This document shows, piece by piece, positions 33,901-42,176 of a DNA stretch of 64,000 nucleotides (within the stretch, counting starts at the first letter, position 1; each line of letters starts with the position of its first letter). The position numbers were made by a program, and so were the translations under genes. The DNA lies in assembly GCF_004104055.1 (NCBI RefSeq), contig NZ_QOVJ01000008.1:98135-162134 (forward strand), in the 5' to 3' direction. The notes below the pieces were generated by a model. That model had not been told where the DNA came from, ran no database searches, and saw nothing but the letters and a program-made list of their open reading frames with translations. Source of the stretch: Leeuwenhoekiella aestuarii (GTDB taxonomy: Bacteria; Bacteroidota; Bacteroidia; Flavobacteriales; Flavobacteriaceae).

Positions 33901-34288
33901 TAAGTTTGAAGCTTTTGAACTCTTCAAACAAATGATGGATCAAGTGAATAAAGATGTGATCTCATTCTTGTTTAAGGGAGAGCTTCCGGTTCAACAGCAA
34001 AATCAGATACGCGAAGCGCGCCAGATTCAGCAAAAAGAACAGACACAAACATCAAAAGAAGAAATCCCTAATCTTGACGAGCGTGCTGCACAAAGCAGAG
34101 CTGCCAGCGGTAATACACAAGCACAACGTCAGCAAATTACCGAAACCATTACGCGGGAGCGACCTAAAATAGGCCGTAACGACAAAGTGACGATAAAACA
34201 CGTAATGAATGGCGAAAATAAAACAATGAAGTTTAAACAAGCTATTCCCCTTCTTGATAAAGGAGATTGGGTGCTTGTAGATGAGTAA
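30926..34288 (+). CDS. secA: Preprotein translocase ATPase SecA
   Basis: Drives proteins through SecYEG using ATP. 1120 residues, the long form usual in Bacteroidota. Motifs: Walker A [14 protein letters not shown] (about 192-205), DEAD-like [17 protein letters not shown], and helicase motifs [13 protein letters not shown] and [30 protein letters not shown]. The preprotein-crosslinking region carries an insertion of about 130 residues compared with E. coli. The C-terminus ends [17 protein letters not shown] and has no CxCx8CH zinc motif. Followed by a clear terminator. Confidence 0.97.
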   Translation: [1120 protein letters not shown]

Positions 34289-34313
34289 GATAATAACTCA
34301 TAATAATCATATT

Positions 34314-34342
34314 AAAAGGCTTGCGTTATCGCAGGCCTTTTT
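34314..34342 (+). terminator. secA terminator
   Basis: Stem AAAAGGCTTGCG/CGCAGGCCTTTT with one T-G pair, loop TTAT, T-tract interrupted by one C. Confidence 0.87.
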
Positions 34343-34519
34343 CTTTTAAACCTACCCCGACAAGATTCTACCTAAAAAACTATAAATATTTATTAAACCT
34401 GTTGCCAATCTTTGTTAATAGATAATTTGACTACGATAATAAAATATAGTTTTAGATAATAATTATTGAGTTGAATTTTGCTTTTCAATTCTTCAAATAC
34501 TAGTATCTATTATCTATCT

Positions 34520-35233
34520 ATGACAACTACCGAAATACCAGAAACATCCATACAGCTTAAATCCAAATCCAGGTCTACCCCTTATTATAAGATGTTTGAA
34601 GATTTCATTTTAAAAAATGATCATCCGTGCATTATGGCCCAAACCACATTCAAACAGAAATCAGTCAATTTTGAAGTGTTTCAAGAACGCCTTGACTCAG
34701 ATTCGGTAACTTCAAGATTATTAGTTGCTGTCAAAAATTACATAGAATCTTATCAGTTTGAAAACAATGATTTTGAAACACTAATTGCTGTATTTCCTAA
34801 TCACCCAAGAGAAGATGAGCGTAGTTTTGAAAAAGCACTCTGGAAACAACTACAATCATTGCATGAGCTGGACACTAAAGACTGGGATACTTCAGTGAGT
34901 AGTGATCCTAATGACACGAAGTTTAGCTTTAGTCTTAACGGAGTTTCATTTTATATTGTAGGGATGCATCCTAATAGCTCCAGAAATGCACGTAAAGCTC
35001 CATTTGCGACTTTGGTATTCAATCTACATTGGCAGTTCGAAAAATTAAGAACGATGAATGTTTATGATAATGTAAGAGACCGTATTCGAAAACGCGATGC
35101 CGAAACGAATGGCAGTATTAACCCCATGCTTAAAGATTTTGGTAAACAAAGTGAAGCCAAACAATATAGCGGAAGAGCTGTTGATAATTCTTGGAAATGC
35201 CCCTTTCTAAATAAAAATGTAGAAATTAGATAA
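34520..35233 (+). CDS. YqcI/YcgG-family protein (GntA-like putative heme N-hydroxylase)
   Basis: I start at 34520 (237 residues, MTTTEIPETS); the frame from 34478 adds an improbable N-terminus. Conserved family blocks are NDHPCIMAQTTFKQKSVNF, FPNHPREDERSFEKALWKQLQ, SFYIVGMHPNSSRNARKAPFATLVFN, INPMLKDFGKQSEAKQYSGRAV and WKCPF. Members of this family include heme-dependent N-hydroxylases of guanidino compounds (GntA in guanitoxin synthesis, AglA for arginine), so a similar oxidation is possible, but the substrate here is unknown. It lies 3 nt before a DUF1989 gene, surely one operon. Confidence 0.85.
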   Translation: MTTTEIPETSIQLKSKSRSTPYYKMFEDFILKNDHPCIMAQTTFKQKSVNFEVFQERLDSDSVTSRLLVAVKNYIESYQFENNDFETLIAVFPNHPREDERSFEKALWKQLQSLHELDTKDWDTSVSSDPNDTKFSFSLNGVSFYIVGMHPNSSRNARKAPFATLVFNLHWQFEKLRTMNVYDNVRDRIRKRDAETNGSINPMLKDFGKQSEAKQYSGRAVDNSWKCPFLNKNVEIR

Positions 35234-35236
35234 ATC

Positions 35237-35845
35237 ATGAGTGACTTAATTACCATTGCAAAACAAACAGGAAGTGCCTTTAGACTTAAAAAAGGACAAC
35301 TGCTTAAAGTAATAGATCCACAAGGTGGCCAGGTAAGTGATCTTGTTCTTTTTAATGAAGCTGATGTTCGAGAAAAAATTTCCGCAGGAAAAACGATGGA
35401 TTTTGAAGAATCTATACTGATTTGTGAAAATAATTTTCTGTGGAGCAACCGCAGCAGAAAAATGATGAAAATCATTAAAGATACAAATGGTCGCAATGAT
35501 ATTTTACTCGCACCTTGTAGCCCGGAAACCTTTGAGATAATGTATGATCACAAGGGGTATCATCCCAGTTGTTTTGAGAATCTACATACCAACTTGGAAA
35601 ATTTCGGAATTACACCAGACGACATTCCCACAGCATTCAATATTTTTATGAATGTTCAATTTGAACCAGATGGTAAACTTTCGGTTTTACCTCCTACCAG
35701 TACAGCTGGTGATTATGTCCTTCTTGAAGCTCAAATGGATCTTATAATCGGAATGACAGCCTGTAGTGCAGAAGACAGTAATGGAGGTACTTTCAAACCC
35801 ATTCAATATCAAATTTTAGGATCAGATGACAAGCCTAAAAATTAA
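35237..35845 (+). CDS. DUF1989 (urea carboxylase-associated) family protein
   Basis: 202 residues matching DUF1989: RLKKGQLLKVIDPQGGQVSDLVLFN, DILLAPCSPETFEIMY, YHPSCFENLHTNLENFGI, NIFMNVQFEPDGKL, and STAGDYVLLEAQMDLIIGMTAC. The conserved Cys and His residues (CSPETF, HPSC, TAC) are family features. DUF1989 proteins are found beside urea carboxylase and guanidine-related genes, but no biochemical role is settled to my knowledge. Directly coupled to the YqcI/YcgG gene, suggesting one pathway on a urea- or guanidine-like substrate. Confidence 0.85.
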   Translation: MSDLITIAKQTGSAFRLKKGQLLKVIDPQGGQVSDLVLFNEADVREKISAGKTMDFEESILICENNFLWSNRSRKMMKIIKDTNGRNDILLAPCSPETFEIMYDHKGYHPSCFENLHTNLENFGITPDDIPTAFNIFMNVQFEPDGKLSVLPPTSTAGDYVLLEAQMDLIIGMTACSAEDSNGGTFKPIQYQILGSDDKPKN

Positions 35846-35943
35846 TCAAAAACGGTATTGTATATTCTTTACATAAACTTAATATTGCAGCCTTTTTGAG
35901 CTATGTGAATACCGCTAGCTTTGTCACTTAAAATTATATTATA

Positions 35944-36300
35944 TTGTTTTCTAAAGAACGTCTATACAACGAGTTATTACAGTCTACAAATATGACTGCA
36001 GTAGAATTACGCGCTTGGTTACGCACCGATATTGCGCCTATTACTGTGGCCAATTATAAAGATGCTCCATCACTGGATCAATCTAACAGATTGCTGATGA
36101 TTCTAATGAAATCTACAGACGAACTAACCAAAACAGATTGCTTTTTTATTCAGAGTATTTTGCAACGCATTAAATACCTTAAAAATAATCGCAGTACCGA
36201 TCGTTATGCAAGGTTAGACTGGGAAAACAGCCTGCGCAATTTAGGCTACGATATCAAAAAGCAGGTTAAAACCATTAAAAAGGCTAAAGCTTATTACTAG
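35944..36300 (+). CDS. Hypothetical protein, unknown
   Basis: The longest frame uses TTG at 35944 (118 residues, ending KKAKAYY). The first ATG is at 35992 (102 residues, MTAVELRAWLRTDIAP). Residues upstream of that ATG (KERLYNELLQSTN) look protein-like, so the start is uncertain. The protein is soluble, helical and basic at the C-terminus (IKKQVKTIKKAKAYY). No family recognised, no close neighbour in an operon. Confidence 0.6.
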   Translation: MFSKERLYNELLQSTNMTAVELRAWLRTDIAPITVANYKDAPSLDQSNRLLMILMKSTDELTKTDCFFIQSILQRIKYLKNNRSTDRYARLDWENSLRNLGYDIKKQVKTIKKAKAYY

Positions 36301-36374
36301 GCTTTTATTAGTTACAAGTGCTTTACTTTTTACAGGATTTGCAGTACCTTCATCTTTTATATTGAAGGGTATCT

Positions 36375-36851
36375 ATGAATAATTACCAACTTGAATTAAA
36401 ATGGGCTGCTATCTACACCATCTTTTTATTGGTGTGGATGATCTTTGAACGGCTTATGGGTTGGCACGATGCACATATAGATAGGCATCACATTTACACC
36501 CTTTTTTTCTACATTCCGGCGGCAGTGCTCTACTATTGTGCTTTGAGCGACAAACGCAATAATTTTTACGGCGGAATCATTAGTTTTCAACAAGCCTTCA
36601 TATCAGGGCTTATTTTTACTGTATTTATAGCAGTACTGGCAGCTCCCGCCCAATACATCATAAGCACATTTATTACGCCTTATTATTTTGAAAATGTCAT
36701 TGCTTATGCCATTGAAACCGGAAAAACTTCTCCTGAAGAAGCCGAAGGTTTTTTCAATCTACAGAGCTACATTATACAGGCTGTGGTAAGTAGTCTTACT
36801 TTTGGCTTGGTCTTTAGTGCTTTGGTAGCACTTGTAGTAAAAAGAAAATAA
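36375..36851 (+). CDS. DUF4199-family membrane protein
   Basis: 158 residues with four predicted membrane helices (about 12-26, 45-60, 70-95, 130-155). KWAAIYTIFLLVWMIFERLMGWHD, GGIISFQQAFISGLIFTVFIAVLAAPAQYI and TSPEEAEGFFNLQSYIIQ are features of DUF4199, a family common in Bacteroidota with no known function. Confidence 0.8.
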   Translation: MNNYQLELKWAAIYTIFLLVWMIFERLMGWHDAHIDRHHIYTLFFYIPAAVLYYCALSDKRNNFYGGIISFQQAFISGLIFTVFIAVLAAPAQYIISTFITPYYFENVIAYAIETGKTSPEEAEGFFNLQSYIIQAVVSSLTFGLVFSALVALVVKRK

Positions 36852-36927
36852 GCGTTCTCAATATTAAATTCTCTAATATCAAACAAACAAGGACCCTCAG
36901 AATTTTCTTTGGGAAATTTGCTTCATT

Positions 36928-36935
36928 TATCTTTG
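36928..36935 (+). promoter_or_regulatory. -7 box next to the start codon of the HAD gene
   Basis: TATCTTTG fits the consensus and ends 4 nt before the ATG at 36940, with TTTG at 36908-36911 (16-nt spacing). The mRNA would be almost leaderless. Confidence 0.45.
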
Positions 36936-36939
36936 TAAA

Positions 36940-37761
36940 ATGAAAGATCAAATTAAACTGCTATGTTGTGACATAGACGGTACACTTCTCAACGCAAAAC
37001 GCGATATCGCTCCAGAAACAGCTGATGCAATTAATAAGTTACCGGCAGATTTTCCGGTGATTCTGGCCTCATCAAGAATGCCTTCTGCTATGTATTATTT
37101 ACAAGAAAAATTAAACAGAATAGATAGTCCAATAATCAGCTACAATGGCGGACTGGTTTTAGACACTGACGGCACAAAATTAAGAAGCAATACTGTTTCA
37201 TTAGACTTTCTTGCCACTGTTATTGAGCATCAAATAAAATATGATTATAACATCAGTACCTATTGTACTGATACTTGGCGCACGGCACATGTAGATTACT
37301 GGACATTACGTGAAATACGAAGTACTCGAGTAGAACCTGTTTTAACTCCGATTAACGAGCACATAGCGATTTTGAAAGAAATTGATGAGCAACCACATAA
37401 GATCATGTGTATGGGCTCTCCACGAGCTTTAGACAGCCTTATAGATGTTTTACAAAATAAGCATGGTGACGAAGCGCATTTTTACAGATCTAAGGATGTT
37501 TATGTTGAGATCACACCTAAAAATATTGATAAGAGCACTGCATTAAATGAATTGATCGAAAACAAATATAAGCTAACGCTCGATCAGGTTATTGCCTTTG
37601 GTGACAATTTTAACGACACGACGATGATAAAAACCGTTGGCTTTGGGGTAGCGGTGGCTAATGCTACTCAAGAAGTTAAAGATGTTGCAGATTATGTGAG
37701 TGCGTTTACAAACAAAGAGCACGCTGTAGCAAAGACATTGGAAGAGTTTATACTTAATTAA
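36940..37761 (+). CDS. HAD-superfamily phosphatase, Cof type
   Basis: 273 residues. HAD motif I CCDIDGTLLN (about residues 10-19; nucleophile Asp and acid Asp), motif II LASSRM, and motif IV FGDNFNDTTMIKTVG flank an alpha/beta cap of the Cof/YbiV type. Members dephosphorylate sugar phosphates, FMN or PLP. Specificity cannot be read. Single gene; the convergent AarF gene follows. Confidence 0.9.
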   Translation: MKDQIKLLCCDIDGTLLNAKRDIAPETADAINKLPADFPVILASSRMPSAMYYLQEKLNRIDSPIISYNGGLVLDTDGTKLRSNTVSLDFLATVIEHQIKYDYNISTYCTDTWRTAHVDYWTLREIRSTRVEPVLTPINEHIAILKEIDEQPHKIMCMGSPRALDSLIDVLQNKHGDEAHFYRSKDVYVEITPKNIDKSTALNELIENKYKLTLDQVIAFGDNFNDTTMIKTVGFGVAVANATQEVKDVADYVSAFTNKEHAVAKTLEEFILN

Positions 37762-37778
37762 GTAAACAGCTAAAAATA

Positions 37779-37812
37779 GAGAGGCGCACTCCAACCAAAA
37801 AGTACGCCTCTC
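37779..37812. terminator. Hairpin between convergent genes
   Basis: Stem GAGAGGCG/CGCCTCTC with an inner ACT/AGT extension. No good T-tract on either strand, so termination would be weak. Confidence 0.5.
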
Positions 37813-37840
37813 CAAACAACCTAACCAATAGTCTTACTAA

Positions 37841-39154
37841 CTATTTGTTTAAATAATTTTCATAGTTATTTACCTTTATTTTTGCTCCTAAATCGTGCAT
37901 CAGATTATATAAACCAAAGAATGTTCGGTTGATGTATAAAAAATGTTTACTTCCTCTGTTTCCGTTCATTTTACGAAGCTGAGTATCTTTTGAGTATTTG
38001 TCGCTTAAATCTGCGATTTGAGCAAAAAAGCGTTCATCACTAAAGTCAAAATCTTCTAGATGGAAAGGTTTTGTAAACAGACTCAGCATCTCGTGAAATA
38101 ATTCTGAAAAGAATTTGATTTCTTCTGGGGAATCATCTTTTCTCAAGATTTCTAACTCAAACATTTTTGTCATAAAAATGTCTGGATTATTGATGTTTTC
38201 CGGCTCTGCCAATTCAAAATAGGGAGTATAAAATTCGTGTGGAACTTTCTTTATACAACCAAAATCTATAGCAATAAGATTTTGGTCTTTATCCACTAAA
38301 AAATTACCGGGATGAGGATCTGCATGCACCTGCTTCAAATGATGCATTTGATACATATAAAAATCCCAAAGTGCCTGCCCTATTTTATCTGCAGAATTCT
38401 GATCTGTATTTCTAGCAGTAAACTCACTCAAGTGCTCCCCTACCATCCAATCCATTGTAATGATACGCTCGCTAGACCATTCAGGGTAATACTTTGGAAA
38501 TTTAAGATTAGGAATCACGCTACATTTTTCAGTGATTTCCTGACTCTGGTTTACTTCAAGAATATAATCTGTTTCTTCAAGTAGTTTATCTTCTACCTCC
38601 TTAAAATACTTCTCTTTATCCTTTCCTTTTAGATTAAACATCCGGCTGGCGATTGGCTTCACTAGAGCCAAATCGCTACTGATACTGTCTGCAACCCCGG
38701 GGTATTGAATTTTCACAGCAAGTTTTTTCCCATCTTTCGTCGCCTGGTGCACCTGACCGATGCTCGCGGCGTTTATACTTTGGGTTGTAAACGTATCGTA
38801 TAGCTCTTCCGGATATTTATCTAAATACTTTTTAAATGTTTTTCTAACTAATGCTGCAGAAAGCGGTGGCACCGAAAATTGCGAAAGCGAAAATTTCTCA
38901 ACATATGCTTTCGGAAGAATATTCTTCTCCATACTTAGCATTTGCGCCACCTTTAGCGCACTTCCTTTTAAGCTTTTGAGGCCGTCGTATATATCTTCTG
39001 CATTATCATCATCTAACTCCTCACGGGTAAGTTCACTATTAAACGCTTTTTTTCCATAATATTTTGCGTAGTTACCTCCCACTTTCACTCCTGTTTTAAC
39101 CAGTTTAGAAGCACGCTGTAACTTATTAGTCGGGATATAGTCTATCGTTTTCAT
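37841..39154 (-). CDS. AarF/ABC1/UbiB-family atypical kinase
   Basis: 437 residues. Family features: KGSALKVAQMLSM (the KxGQ-like motif; here KVAQ), AASIGQVHQATKDGKKLAVKIQYPG (nucleotide loop and Lys), VHADPHPGNFLVD and IAIDFGCIKK (DFG). ABC1 proteins are linked to ubiquinone/menaquinone metabolism or lipid handling. It is 6 nt downstream of a TetR gene on the same strand, a pairing that is common in Bacteroidota, so expression is probably under that regulator. Substrate unknown. Confidence 0.88.
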   Translation of the reverse strand: MKTIDYIPTNKLQRASKLVKTGVKVGGNYAKYYGKKAFNSELTREELDDDNAEDIYDGLKSLKGSALKVAQMLSMEKNILPKAYVEKFSLSQFSVPPLSAALVRKTFKKYLDKYPEELYDTFTTQSINAASIGQVHQATKDGKKLAVKIQYPGVADSISSDLALVKPIASRMFNLKGKDKEKYFKEVEDKLLEETDYILEVNQSQEITEKCSVIPNLKFPKYYPEWSSERIITMDWMVGEHLSEFTARNTDQNSADKIGQALWDFYMYQMHHLKQVHADPHPGNFLVDKDQNLIAIDFGCIKKVPHEFYTPYFELAEPENINNPDIFMTKMFELEILRKDDSPEEIKFFSELFHEMLSLFTKPFHLEDFDFSDERFFAQIADLSDKYSKDTQLRKMNGNRGSKHFLYINRTFFGLYNLMHDLGAKIKVNNYENYLNK

Positions 39155-39160
39155 AAGCGT

Positions 39161-39847
39161 TTATTTAGATCTTGAGAAATTCTCTTTGAATAAAAACTTT
39201 CCAAAATCAAGAACACTTTCTAAAGGTGTTGTATTAAATACGTCAAAAATGGCATTAACAGATTTCTCAATTGCAACATCTGTATTTTCAAAACGTGCGG
39301 AGTTGTCGTCCATCCAGTATTTTAAAAGAAATAAGGTTTGTAACCAAGCCCCTTCACTAAATACAGAAACCGGATTTTTTGTAAGTCTAGACGACTTTTC
39401 GTCGTTGGCTTGCTCAATTAGGTCTCCCGCAAAACTTCTCACTTTTAATCGTAGATCTCTCAACTGTCCCAAAGTCTTCAAACTATCTTTTTGCTCTTGC
39501 AAAGCGAAAAGTACATAACTTCTGTTTGCTGTTAAAACTTCAAATAAAGTATAAAAGAATGAAAGCATTTTTTCCCGGTTAGGGTAGGTTGCATATTCTT
39601 TATTTTTATGAATCACAGCAATTGTATTGTCAAAAAATGCAACCCATATAGCTTCACGAATTCCCTGAAAAGAACCAAAAAAGTTATAAAAGACACCTTC
39701 TTCAATCCCATGATCTTTACAAAATTTAAATACTGAAGCAGGTCGCTCACCGTGTTCCAAAACATACTCCATATACAGTGTCATTACACGTTGTTGAGTT
39801 AATTCTGGTTTCTTTTTAGCTGTAGTTTTTTTTTGGGTAGTCGCCAT
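39161..39847 (-). CDS. TetR-family transcriptional regulator
   Basis: 228 residues. Basic N-terminal tail (TTQKKTTAKKKPELTQ), then a TetR-type HTH at about 18-65 (QRVMTLYMEYVLEHGERPASVFKFCKDHGIEEGVFYNFFGSFQGIREAIW), then an all-helical ligand domain. The HTH is somewhat divergent, as usual for the group found with AarF kinases. Promoter side faces htpG across 236 nt. Likely controls itself and the kinase gene. Ligand unknown. Confidence 0.85.
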   Translation of the reverse strand: MATTQKKTTAKKKPELTQQRVMTLYMEYVLEHGERPASVFKFCKDHGIEEGVFYNFFGSFQGIREAIWVAFFDNTIAVIHKNKEYATYPNREKMLSFFYTLFEVLTANRSYVLFALQEQKDSLKTLGQLRDLRLKVRSFAGDLIEQANDEKSSRLTKNPVSVFSEGAWLQTLFLLKYWMDDNSARFENTDVAIEKSVNAIFDVFNTTPLESVLDFGKFLFKENFSRSK

Positions 39848-40083
39848 ATCTTAAGTGATTTAGATAAGTAAAATTAAACCTGTTTAATTTTATTTCAAAA
39901 TTCTTAAACAAAACCTTACGTTAAAGTTCTTTCAGTAAAAATGAAAGTTGTGTCAGTTTGTCACGCACCTGCCTTTGGTACTTTTTTTGACTCTTAGCTT
40001 TCAGATTTGCTATAATGCAAACCTTTCAAATAAAATCATATAATCCGATTTTAAAGAATCGGTACTAAAAATCACATAACACT

Positions 40084-41973
40084 ATGTCTACAGGTAAAAT
40101 TAATGTTGCTGTTGAGAACATTTTCCCGCTGATAAAGAAGTTCTTATACAGTGATCACGAGATCTTTTTGCGGGAGCTAATCTCTAATGCAACTGATGCT
40201 ACTTTAAAACTGAAACACTTAACTAACATTGGCGAAGCTAGTGTTGAATATGGGAACCCTGTAATCGAAGTTAAGGTTGATAAGGATGCAAAAACCTTAA
40301 GTATCATAGATCAGGGTATCGGGATGACCGAAGAAGAAGTTCAGAAATACATCAACGAAGTTGCATTTTCTGGCGCTGAAGAATTCTTAGATAAGTATAA
40401 AGATTCTGCTAAAGATAGTGGAATCATTGGCCATTTTGGTCTTGGTTTTTACTCTGCTTTTATGGTTGCCCGTAAAGTTGAGATCATCACTAAGTCTTTT
40501 AAAGAGGAGCCTGCTGTAAAATGGGAATGTGATGGATCTCCTGAGTTCACCATTTCTCCTGCTGATAGAACAGAGCGAGGTACCGAAATCATCTTACATA
40601 TCGCAGAGGATTCTGAAGAGTTTTTAGAAGAAAATCGCATCAGCGAGTTGCTTACTAAATACAACAAGTTTATGCCGGTGCCAATTAAATTTGGTACTAA
40701 AGAAGAAACGCTACCATTACCAGAAGATGCTGCCGAAGATGCAGTAGCAGAGACTAAAACTGTTGATAATATCATCAACAACCCTAATCCAGCCTGGACG
40801 AAGCAACCTGTAGATCTTGAAGAAAAAGACTACAACGAGTTCTATCGCGAACTGTACCCTATGCAGTTTGAAGAGCCACTTTTCCACATTCATTTAAATG
40901 TTGATTATCCTTTTAACCTAACCGGTATTTTATATTTCCCGCGTTTAGGTCAGGATATGAATATTCAGAAAGATAAAATTCAGCTGTATCAAAACCAGGT
41001 TTTTGTAACCGATAATGTAGAAGGAATTGTTCCTGAATTTTTAACGATGCTTCGTGGTGTCATTGACTCACCAGATATTCCACTTAATGTTTCTCGTTCT
41101 TATCTTCAGGCAGATGGAGCTGTTAAGAAAATCTCGAGTTACATCACCCGTAAGGTTGCTGATAAGCTAAAATCTCTTTTCAACGAAGATCGTGAGGATT
41201 TTGAAAAGAAATGGAACGACATCAAAGTGGTTATTGAATACGGAATGCTAAGTGAAGACAAATTCTTTGATAAAGCAGATGCTTTTGCATTATATCCTAC
41301 CGTTGATGGCGCGTATTACACATTTGCAGAGCTTCAGGAAAAAATCAAAGACAATCAGACTGATAAAGACGGAAAACTTGTAATTCTTTATGCTTCTAAT
41401 CAGGATGCACAGCATTCTTACATTCAGGCTGCAAAAGATAAAGGTTATGAGGTATTGTTATTAGACTCTCCTATCGTTTCACATTTGCTACAAAAACTAG
41501 AAACTTCTAAAGAAAATGTAAGTTTTGTACGAGTAGATGGTGATGATGTAAACAATCTCATCAAGAAAGATGAAGAGCAGATCTCTAAACTTTCTGACGA
41601 AGAAAAAGAAAGTTTAAAAACTTTGCTTGAAGAGACCATTGCAGATAAATCTTACACAGTTAAGTTAGAAGCGATGGATAGTAATGCAGCGCCGTTTATG
41701 ATTACACAACCCGAGTTTATGCGTCGTATGAAAGAGATGCAAGCAACCGGTGGTGGTGGCGGTATGTTTGGCATGGGTAATATGCCAGACATGTACAACG
41801 TCGTGGTAAACACTAACAGTGAGTTGGTTAACGAGATATTAAGTACAAAAACTAAGAAAAAACAAGAGCGTTTAATTTCTCAGTCTATGGATTTAGCTCG
41901 TTTATCTCAGGGCTTGCTAAAAGGAGAAGCTTTAACTAACTTTGTTAAACGCTCCTATGAGATGATTAAATAG
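40084..41973 (+). CDS. htpG: Molecular chaperone HtpG (Hsp90)
   Basis: 629 residues, full-length bacterial Hsp90. The N-terminal GHKL ATPase contains FLRELISNATDATLKLKHL, IIDQGIGMTEEEVQKYI and SGIIGHFGLGFYSAFMV. The middle domain has GILYFPRL, LYQNQVFVTDNVEGIVPEFL and GVIDSPDIPLNVSRSYLQ. The C-terminal dimer region includes a Gly/Met-rich stretch (ATGGGGGMFGMGNMPDM) before the last helices. Monocistronic: terminator at 42027-42056. Confidence 0.97.
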   Translation: MSTGKINVAVENIFPLIKKFLYSDHEIFLRELISNATDATLKLKHLTNIGEASVEYGNPVIEVKVDKDAKTLSIIDQGIGMTEEEVQKYINEVAFSGAEEFLDKYKDSAKDSGIIGHFGLGFYSAFMVARKVEIITKSFKEEPAVKWECDGSPEFTISPADRTERGTEIILHIAEDSEEFLEENRISELLTKYNKFMPVPIKFGTKEETLPLPEDAAEDAVAETKTVDNIINNPNPAWTKQPVDLEEKDYNEFYRELYPMQFEEPLFHIHLNVDYPFNLTGILYFPRLGQDMNIQKDKIQLYQNQVFVTDNVEGIVPEFLTMLRGVIDSPDIPLNVSRSYLQADGAVKKISSYITRKVADKLKSLFNEDREDFEKKWNDIKVVIEYGMLSEDKFFDKADAFALYPTVDGAYYTFAELQEKIKDNQTDKDGKLVILYASNQDAQHSYIQAAKDKGYEVLLLDSPIVSHLLQKLETSKENVSFVRVDGDDVNNLIKKDEEQISKLSDEEKESLKTLLEETIADKSYTVKLEAMDSNAAPFMITQPEFMRRMKEMQATGGGGGMFGMGNMPDMYNVVVNTNSELVNEILSTKTKKKQERLISQSMDLARLSQGLLKGEALTNFVKRSYEMIK

Positions 41974-42026
41974 GTAGTTAGATCTTAGATTTGAGACACT
42001 AGATCTAAAACCCTGACTTCATAACT

Positions 42027-42056
42027 AAAACCGCTCTTTAAAAAGAGCGGTTTTTT
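42027..42056 (+). terminator. htpG terminator
   Basis: Stem AAAACCGCTCTTT/AAAGAGCGGTTTT and six T. Confidence 0.92.
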
Positions 42057-42176
42057 ATTGCCTAAACTTTAAAAAAATCCTCATCTCATAAGCACTTAAC
42101 TTCTAACGTTTCTTTAACCCCTAATTGAGATAGATTCATACATAATTTGTTAAATTCACTTAACTAAAGTTTTAGA

